Assembly: GCA_963575645.1 (NCBI GenBank)
Contig: OY754467.1
Coordinates: 31,431,108 to 31,495,107 of the forward strand
DNA from: Xanthostigma xanthostigma
Taxonomy: Eukaryota; Arthropoda; Insecta; Raphidioptera; Raphidiidae
Length of the DNA: 64,000 bases
Reading direction: 5' to 3'
Each line of letters starts with the position of its first letter. The first letter of the stretch is position 1. The position numbers were made by a program, and so were the translations under genes. Below the pieces are notes generated by a model. The model did not search any database. It was not told the origin of the DNA and saw only the letters and a program-made list of their open reading frames with translations. Of this stretch, positions 56,437 through 64,000 are shown piece after piece.

Positions 56437-56508
56437 GCAAGGTCAATAGTCCAATGGTAGAATACTGATCTGCCATGCGGGTGTCCCGGATTCGATTCCC
56501 TGACGTGA
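56437..56508 (+). pseudogene. tRNA-Gly(GCC)-like sequence, degenerate
   Basis: Resembles tRNA-Gly: aatggtagaata in the D-arm (A box), ctgccatgcggg in the anticodon arm with GCC, and ggattcgattccc (B box). D-, anticodon and T-stems each have mismatches, and the acceptor ends do not pair. It is a pseudogene or the head of a SINE, not a working tRNA gene. Confidence 0.7.
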
Positions 56509-56529
56509 AACATTATTATGTATTTTGAA

Positions 56530-56690
56530 AACGAATAGCAGATATCATAATATAGAATACTAGCCATTACTCGCGTCACCGCACGCGATAAAAGAAATTG
56601 TATTTTCTTTTTTATATTATATCAATTGTCAATATTTTTGAAGTTGGAATGTTCTCGTCGCCCAATTGGCTGGAGTTTTTTGCTTATGAT
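56530..56690 (+). repeat. R-B repeat, 3' end
   Basis: tactagccattactcgcgtc to gttggaatgttctcgtcgcc, then caattggctggagttttt. Confidence 0.78.
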
Positions 56691-58158
56691 TGGACAACAA
56701 ATCTCATTGCGAATCACAATAATAGCAAAAACACATAGCAAGTGATTCTCCTACCTCCGGGATGTTTACATAATCGCGTTCCGCACTCACGTCAATGCGG
56801 ATGGGATATTCGAGAGGTTTATGTTTTTTTAACAAAACTCCATCTTGCCTCACCGACACGTCTTGTACCACCTTCCCCTATATCATAATTCTAATCATCT
56901 ACCCTATATGTGTCGTATACACTATACACGAAAAACGTGCATTATTAAATTTCACTTTGTAGTGATTTAATTAGTATTTTGTGTACCTACCTATGTACAG
57001 GTTCCGTAACGTAGCTTGATACTCGAAAAACACAGATGTTAAGCTTGCATAAAACTTTAGAACGTTTCCTTTTTGAGTGAATATGTAACAGAAGAACATG
57101 TCCGAGAAACGATCTCATTTCACTGTTTCACTGACATCTTCCATTTATATATTATATATAAAAATACTTAATTTGGGCTAAATGCATATTGATATTTTAT
57201 ATTGGTCTGTGTGTTAAAAAATTCTCAATTCTCGAATGTAATAATTTTTATGATGCGAAAAATTAGTAGATTTATTTTTTTAATCGCTTATTTTTCATAA
57301 TCCGTTTCGCAAAATAAAAATTAAATAATGACGGTGCTGTATTTTCCATGTATTAATGGAATGATTAAGAAACGTAGTAATATTGTGCTGTGTGGTCACA
57401 ATGTAAGGTCATTGTTAAATTCACTTTCTTACAATGTTTTTTTGCAACCAAGCATAAGTATCTAAAAAAAAATAATAAATCAGCTTTCCAGCATGGATTC
57501 GTGCGAATAGGTTTCGTTTTAGGAACGATTTGATATCGTTCCATTGTAACAATGCCAGGTTATATTAGCAGTACTGTACATATTTTTTTCTCTGTTAATT
57601 TAATATTTTAAATAATATAATAGTACATTGCATAATAAACTGGCATTGCTACAAAATTAATTTTTGCCTTTTCAAAATTTAAAATCACAGCTGTCTTTGC
57701 ATTCAACGATCACGTTTAAAATGAAAATAGTCGAAAATTTATTTTCAAAGCAAAAATTGTTAGGATCCAGTCATCAATACAAAAAACTTTGGTTAAAATA
57801 AATTATAATTTCTCATTTAAGGACATTTAAAATACGCGAATAAACTCTTTTTTTAAATTTAAAACCAATTCAATTATTAAAGTGAAACAGGGCGTGATCA
57901 CAGAGTTAAAAGTTTATAATTTGATTTTATAATAAACAATATAATATTAAAGAACACTATTGTTTAATTTTTCTAAAATATAATAATTAACAAAATTAAA
58001 CTTGCTTTATTTTATACCATTAAAATAACTTCATAAAATAAATAATAAAAAAAATGAACTTAAAATCAATTTGTGGCCAAATTCTGCTATAACCGCCACG
58101 CTTCCAAATCAAGCAGAATACAAAATTGTCACACTATTATCCACTCGATATTTATATT
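56691..58158. other. Long stretch without a gene
   Basis: A+T-rich throughout; no coding frame, repeat or RNA structure supported. Confidence 0.4.
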
Positions 58159-58187
58159 GCACATACCGCTAAACTAGCGGTATGTGC
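58159..58187. other. Perfect 13-bp hairpin with 3-base loop
   Basis: GCACATACCGCTA, loop aac, TAGCGGTATGTGC. Followed by TTTATTATCGCTTT. No gene on either side gives it a role. Confidence 0.8.
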
Positions 58188-58675
58188 TTTATTATCGCTT
58201 TGTGCGTCAGAGCTGACTTTCGTTCATATAAGAAGTTATATCTAAGTTAATTTCACACGAAATCCATTCAAATTGAAGCTTTTTGAAAAGAGGAGATTCT
58301 AATCTATAAAATAGAACCATTTTTAAATCAATTTGAGTTCATAAATACTATTAAAATTGTAATTGAAAATCACAAACAGCAGTTGTCGGTTGGTCTGTAC
58401 GTATGTACGTACGTACGTCACGACTCTACAGATCGCAATTTTGGTCGGATTGCCTTGGGTTATATTTTATTCACTTTGTTTACTATCAGACCAGAACCCT
58501 ATTTAAATTCACTAAAATGTGTTCAGTAGTTTAATTTTTATAAACAGTTTTATTTTTTATTGTTTTTGACAGCTAATAGTTTAAAAACAATATAATAATT
58601 GCTGTGTAAATATAGTGTAATCCATAAAACAAGTGCTACACTTGTATACCGTGATAACACCACTACACGTATTAG

Positions 58676-58748
58676 GCAGCCGTGGCGTAATGGTTATGCC
58701 GTTGGATCCCCAAGGGCAAGGTCCTGGGTTCGATTCCTTACGATATCA
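58676..58748 (+). pseudogene. tRNA-like sequence with T-rich terminator
   Basis: gcagccgtggcgtaatggtt, then atgccg in the D-arm, an anticodon-like arm around ttggatccccaa, and gggttcgattcc (B box). The D-arm pairs well, the T-stem only partly, and no acceptor stem forms. A run of T (attttttctttttttttc) directly downstream would end RNA polymerase III transcription. Likely a tRNA pseudogene or SINE head. The isotype is not assigned. Confidence 0.6.
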
Positions 58749-58811
58749 TTGATTTTTTCTTTTTTTTTCTTTTTATTTTGTTTTATTTTTTTCCACTTGA
58801 TATTAATTATA

Positions 58812-59295
58812 CAGATTGTATCAAATCAAAACGGTCCATAGGACATTCTGTCTGTAAGACAGAGACGATATATAAAGATCTAAAGCAGTAAGTAAGAATG
58901 AGATAAATAATCGCTAATATAGTTACTGTGGTTACGTAAATAAATAATTACGTACACTGTAAATCTTTTTACCAATTTATCAATTAAAACAACTACAAGT
59001 AAATTTATTATGTTGGCGTTTGAATTACCACCATAAAACCATTTAATTATTTGGATTTTTTCCCGAACAGTATAAATAGCCATTTTATCAATAATTTCAC
59101 TAGTGAATACTGACATTTGATAAAATTGTGATTTTTACTGTAGAAAACAAAGACGATACTATCAGGTTGTATAACCACAGTAACTATTAGCTATCATTTA
59201 TCTCATTCTTACTTACTGCTTTAGTGCTTTATATAATATCGTCTCTGTCTTACACACAGAATGTTCTATGGACCGTTTTGATTTGATACAATCTG
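58812..59295 (-). mobile_element. Tc1/mariner-type MITE with about 125-bp inverted repeats
   Basis: Ends cagattgtatcaaatcaaaa and the exact inverse, with TA on both sides (58,810-58,811 and 59,296-59,297). The arms run to about 58,935 and from about 59,170. The interior holds a short transposase N-terminus on the minus strand. Confidence 0.9.
58880..59083 (-). pseudogene. Transposase N-terminal remnant
   Basis: From ATG 59,083: MAIYTVREKIQIIKWFYGGN. This matches the 'MxxYTxxEKVEIIKWFYxGNS' start of a mariner-like transposase group. After about 25 residues the sequence no longer looks like transposase and runs into the inverted repeat. All catalytic parts are missing. Confidence 0.75.
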
Positions 59296-59297
59296 TA

Positions 59298-59966
59298 TAT
59301 TATATTAAGTTCTTAATTTTTTTTATTTTTGCAAACTTAAAAAAAAATATTTTTTCAATTTTTAATTATTTATTTCTTTAAATTTTTAAATCTTTTTAAA
59401 TTTATTAAAAATATTTTTTAATTGTTATTTTTTTATCATACAGTGGAAAACTTGCGGGATGTGCACTTTTGGTTTTGCCAACTATCTTTATTTATTCACT
59501 CTATATCGCATGTAGAAAATTAATCATACTTATAAGTATGTATTTTATTAAAAACCCATACGAGATCGTTCCCGAGAACCTTATAGTCTGTGATCCAAAT
59601 TTAAGAAGTTATTCATCATTATAAGACGGTTCGCTTAATGAAACTCATACACGTCCTATGCACAAAAGCCGCTTATATTACATTGTAAAGTAAGTGTTTG
59701 TAATCTCAAACGAATTGTTTGTGTGATCATTTTGAGTGTGACATTTTAAATGTTTTTGAAATATTATCCCGGTATCGTCTCCTTATCAACTCAATAACTC
59801 AATACTTCTAATTATTTTGAAGATATTACAATTAAAAAAAAAAACAGAAGTGAAACTTTTGTATAATACAATTATTAGATAAATAATTTTCTAATCAGAC
59901 GTTAATCAAAGATTTGACAATTATTAGATACCTGTAAATACGTACCGTATCTGTTTATGTATATTT
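59298..59966. other. Stretch with a dispersed repeat
   Basis: 59,600-59,700 resembles 31,255-31,375 (catcattataagacgg, cgtcctatgcacaaaagc). Otherwise A+T-rich. Confidence 0.45.
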
Positions 59967-60640
59967 TACCATTCCAACCCACAAGTGGGGAATGGTACCT
60001 ACTAGTTTAGGTCAAAAATCGCTTTTCAAAAATAAAACAATATCTTTCCGCTTTGAGGTCCCCCGAATCCAAAAAACATATTTTTGGAAAAACTCTGTGC
60101 GTCTGTTTGTTTGTCTGTTAGTCTGTTTGTCTGTGAACACGATACAGGTCAAACGGATGAACGGATTGAAACCATATTTTGGGAGTATGTTTGGTATGCA
60201 AATATGAAGAGCCCTATTGTTTTTGGGGAAAATCGGCGCATGCGCAGAAGAGATATATGCTAAAATGCTATGTTTTATATAATAATGGTATACTTTTCAT
60301 AACGGCTTATTATTCTAGTTATTTTTTCAAGAAAGTTTTGTTTAACATTTTTTTTTCTAAACTTAATAAAAGTTTTGGAAATATTTTAAAAATAAAAAAA
60401 AATCATCCGCTCTTTTGTTTTATGGATCTGTCAGAAATATGACATGCTTTGATTAATTTTTACATGACGTGGAACATGCTATGTAGGTAACCATGGCAAC
60501 GAATAGTTAATATCATATTAAATACTAGCCATTACCCGCGTCACCTCACACGATATCAGAAATTTTATTTTTTTTATTATAATCAAATGTCAACATTTTT
60601 GAAGTTGGAATAGTCCCGTCGCCCAATTGGCTGTTTTTTT
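59967..60640 (+). repeat. R-B repeat, full-length copy (reference)
   Basis: About 674 bp. It begins with the hairpin ACCATTCC...GGAATGGT (59,968-59,996). It then has aacatatttttggaaaaact, gtctgtgaacacgatacagg, aaatcggcgcatgcgcagaa, tactagccattacccgcgtc and gttggaatagtcccgtcgcc. ACCATTCCAAC at the start and GTTGGAATagT near the end are inverted. No ORF is shared between copies. Confidence 0.9.
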
Positions 60641-61566
60641 TTTCAGTAGAATTGTCAAACAATAATGCATGCTAACTCATTTTATTTTTATAGCAACAGG
60701 AATTAATTTTTTATATTATCATTATTAAAAATAAGTACATTCGGTTTGTGAACATGAGTTTGACATTTCAGTCAGTAGTCGTGCTAACGACTGAGTTAAT
60801 AGATGTTCTAAACTCTAAATGAATGTCCTGCCATACAAATTGCAGTTATAATTTTATTTTTTACTTGCAAATTTCCAATATGAAAAATTCTGGGCTATGT
60901 ACTGCAAACTATTCACTTTAAAATTACCAAACACGATATTTTAAAAGTAGTATGCAGTGCCTAGCAGATAATCAGATAATAATTCTGCGGTTTCAAATGC
61001 AATCTGCATAATAACTAGATAATTAACATAAATACAGACGTATATTTGTGAATTTTATAGGCAAATAATTAATTAGCAAATGATATTTACAAAATATGTA
61101 TTTAACAGTTTGGTATCAGTAATCAATAGACAGGTATATCTGACTAAAAATGTTACAAATTATTTTATTCAACTCATGCGCGTTATTCATGTTTTATCAT
61201 GCCTAAAAACCGAACCCTAAATAGCCATTTACCGACTGGTGACAATTACTTGTCATAACTCAATGAAGATTCCTACTAGCTCGGCCATTGTGGAGTAATG
61301 AAAATAAACGTAACTATTTTCTGAGTCGTAACGAAATAGTAGGTAACAACAACTCCGTTGTTACCCATTGAGGCTAAAATTGAGAGGCCGAATGTTTTCG
61401 ACATGGAGTTTATTCATAACCGGCTAACCTCAAACCAAAACATTGAATCGTGCTGTTTGGTGCTGTTAGTATTGACAGTTTTTTTTTATAAAGAAATAAA
61501 TAGATATTTACAACATCTCATTATAATTAAAACATGCATAACGCGCAATTGTTGAATAAAATTATG
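60641..61566. other. Stretch without recognised features
   Basis: A+T-rich; a 65-codon frame at 61,358-61,555 has no motif and is not called. Confidence 0.35.
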
Positions 61567-61632
61567 GGCGTAACTTGTAGGCTAAGTCATGACCTGTCAG
61601 CGCCATGAATGACTTAGACTACTAGTTACGCC
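61567..61632. ncRNA. Long hairpin, candidate small-RNA precursor
   Basis: Left arm 61,567-61,590 and right arm 61,609-61,632 pair at 22 of 24 positions around an 18-base loop (gacctgtcagcgccatga). Four more pairs with a one-base bulge extend the stem outward. The size and single mismatches resemble an animal pre-miRNA, but it could equally be a tiny MITE. No known seed is recognised. Confidence 0.4.
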
Positions 61633-62748
61633 AATAACTATTTTGCACTATCCCTTATAAAATAGCTCTGTTTTACAGATATATAAAGTTGCACTACTGC
61701 AGTAAAGTAAAAAAAAATTGGTCACGTTGTACAAATTCCATAATAAACTACCGTTTGTCTCTCAGCTAGTTTTTTTTTATATCTACTATTAGAAGTGCCG
61801 TTTGCTCACAAATGAACTGTCAACGATTTTGAAAAGAAGAAAAGCTATTATTTTATAGGAGACACGGTAAAAAATATATAAACCATATATACCTCATAAG
61901 AGTAATAGCATTACGACTCGTGTGACTGTTAAAGTCGCTGATCTTCGTTTTAGGTATAATGTCAGACCTAGTCGGAATAAATCCTATTAAGACGCAGGCG
62001 ATACGATCAACTATTAATGTTTTTTTTTTGTTTTAAATATGCGTCTAATTAGTGATCAGTCAATACAGACTATAAACTAAGATGATAATAGACTTTTAAT
62101 GTTTTTAGTTATATATTCAATTAGCTTTTCTGCAAAACAAAAAAATAAACAACGCAATATTACATCAATATTAATTTTTAATAAATAGGATTCATGTTAC
62201 TTATTTTATTTTTAATGAGTGATAGTACCGCTCAAAAGATGACAAATAGTGTTAATTATCTAAATTATTATTCTCATCATACTGATTCATGGGAAAGTGC
62301 ATCAAAATTATCAAACAACTTTTACGAATGTCTTTAGCACAAGATGTGTTTGGTATATTAGTGCATAGTGTGGTAGCATCAGTTTGTTTTAGCAAGTTCT
62401 GTCAATTACAGACATCACGTGTTTTACATTGCACTACATTCCCCTGCTCTAGAGTCGAGATTACTAGTGTTTACACTTTTAGTTTAACACTGAAATATGA
62501 AACAGTGTATATATCTTATATTTTTGTATAACAAACGCAATAGTGTTAAGAGTGTTAACACTTTTTAAAATCATTTCGTGTTGGGTTGGCGAGAGGTTGG
62601 CAGGCCTTTCATTAAAAAAAAGCAATTTGATTTTTGAATGATTTTTTTTTACATAAATGGAAAAATCAGATACACGCTTTATAGCAAAATTACGTTTATT
62701 TTATTTTTTATCCTATAATTAAAAAGTTAATTATCAGATATTTTTGTA
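61633..62748. other. Long stretch without a gene
   Basis: A+T-rich; the 80-codon frame at 62,289-62,531 shows no recognisable domain. Confidence 0.35.
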
Positions 62749-62795
62749 GTTGGAATGATCCCGCCGTCCAAGTGGCTGGAATTTTTTAATTTATA
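62749..62795 (+). repeat. R-B repeat, 3' end fragment
   Basis: tagttggaatgatcccgccg, then tccaagtggctggaattttt. Confidence 0.65.
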
Positions 62796-63836
62796 TAAAA
62801 GACAAATCCTCTTGTCTTTAGCATCTCTCGTTTAAGAGCTAATGAACATTAGTTAGTTATTTGTTTAAATAAGTAAATAAAGGCGTGTTCTTAATTGACT
62901 TTCATGTTTATTGAATTTACAAAGGCATGAATAAATCAACGCCACATGTGTATTTCTTGACATATATGTTATTTAATCCGATTTAGATTTAAATTACTAG
63001 CAATTAAATAGTCAAACGACTGTAATACACAAAGTTATTACAAACTGGTTAAATCAACAATGCTTACAATTTCCTCTGATTTAATTTTCATTTGCCTACT
63101 TTTCAGCAACGGCCATTGATGTGCTCGTAGCGTAGAGAATTTTCAACTTAAATGATCTAACTAATAACCTTTTGAAGTTTGCCTACCGTTTCAGGAAACA
63201 ACTCACTCCATGTAACTTCAGCGGCTCATATAGACAAGCATAATAGGATATTTTCGTGCTATTTATTTTTTTAATATTTCCGCTATTAAAAATTTTCAAT
63301 AATTCGGGAAGTTTTCAGTCTGATTTTTTGGAAAATCGAATTGTTAACAGATGCCAACGTTTAGACTTTAGAGAACCCAGAAACCTATTTTGATTGTTTT
63401 CAAAGTGATGTCGGTATGTGTGCATGTGTGGATGTGTGGATGTATGTATGTATGTTATAATTGTGCGTGCGTGCGTGTGTGTATGTAACTCTTGAATATC
63501 ATTCGAAAGGATCGACCGGTTGAAATCGTTCTAGCGGCATTCGAAAGGGTTCAGCTGAATTTAGTTTTTCTGAAAATTTAATCTCAATTGATTACGTTGA
63601 TTTTCAGAAATTTCAATAATTTTATTTTTGACATAACTTTTTTCTCCGTATAACTTTTGGATTTGTTCACGAGATAACGCAAACGAAGGAATTCAAAAAT
63701 TACAGTTTTCATCATTCTTTACAAATAATTTGTAGTGTACGCGTTTTTCTGTTCTGAATAATATGTCAGATCTTCCCTTTTTCCAGATTTTTTTTGTATT
63801 TAAATAATGGAGCAGTAAATTCTGAACAAAAACACG
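62796..63836. other. Stretch with a simple-sequence region
   Basis: 63,415-63,485 is TG- and ATG-rich (gtgtggatgtgtggatgta, gcgtgcgtgcgtgtgtgta). No gene. Confidence 0.45.
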
Positions 63837-63858
63837 TAATAATAATAATAATAATATA

Positions 63859-63902
<44 letters not shown>

Positions 63903-63908
63903 TAAATA
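63837..63908. repeat. (TAA)n microsatellite
   Basis: About 70 bases of TAA repeats, nearly pure. Confidence 0.95.
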
Positions 63909-64000
63909 ATTCAGTAATACCAGGCAACTTTCGGCTACAAAGTCTGATATAGTTCTTCTTGATAAAACCACGCGAGTTATGTATGTCATTGAGTCCTCAG

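Noticed and set aside
56437-56508. Functional tRNA-Gly gene
   Set aside because: Stem mismatches in three arms and no acceptor pairing.
61358-61555. 65-codon frame with a hydrophobic stretch
   Set aside because: Hydrophobic runs are common in A+T-rich random frames; no other support.
62289-62531. 80-codon frame
   Set aside because: No recognised domain and no neighbours; not distinguishable from chance.

Overview
The window is A+T-rich, gene-poor eukaryotic DNA packed with transposable elements. I read it as an insect, most likely a moth or butterfly. The reasons are an RTE-type LINE 3' end of the kind common in Lepidoptera (54.6 kb), Helitron 5' ends followed by the 'cgcgaaagtaac...gtctgtctgt' block, the 'tagccgttacccgcgg...cttcgcacgcg' repeats (33.4, 33.8 and 50.9 kb), and the 'gaggtggtcccatcgg' repeat at 13.1 kb. 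The order-level assignment rests on recollection of repeat families, not on a search. No host gene is recognised with certainty.

Layout. 1-711 is the first ORF of a LINE on the minus strand, running off the left edge. 3.2-4.2 kb holds the only good non-transposon ORF: 249 codons with no recognised domain, overlapped by a second open frame. 4.7-5.6 kb is an array of short perfect hairpins followed by a dispersed repeat. 6.8-9.1 kb has a hAT-like fold-back element and a perfect 179-bp inverted repeat. 9.9-11.1 kb has a 5'-truncated LINE with a 17-bp target duplication beside a Helitron remnant. 12-16.6 kb is nested fold-back elements and THAP-like fragments. 18,884-25,722 is a whole-looking Ty3/Gypsy LTR retrotransposon with LTRs that read as identical. 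26.3-27.6 kb is a mariner-like element inside a fold-back element. 29.3-33.1 kb has a Harbinger-type MITE and a Tigger/pogo remnant split by a mariner-like element. 36.4-37.1 kb is a hAT-type MITE. 43.5-44.8 kb has a LINE fragment and a second Helitron. 48.1-48.7 kb is a solo LTR. 46-47 kb and 51.6-53.3 kb hold nested copies of two short non-autonomous families, called here R-A and R-B. 54-64 kb has an internally deleted LINE, tRNA-like fragments, R-B copies, a Tc1/mariner MITE and a hairpin that could be an RNA precursor.

R-A elements (0.2-1.0 kb) keep constant ends, with an inverted ACGTGATAACGT / ACGTTATCACGT pair, but carry different interiors. R-B elements (about 675 bp) have ACCATTCCAAC / GTTGGAATGGT inverted ends. 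R-C is the dispersed repeat at 5.2-5.6 kb that reappears inside one R-A element. The genes do not form a pathway. What links the features is mobile-element biology: repeated insertion, nesting and internal deletion.
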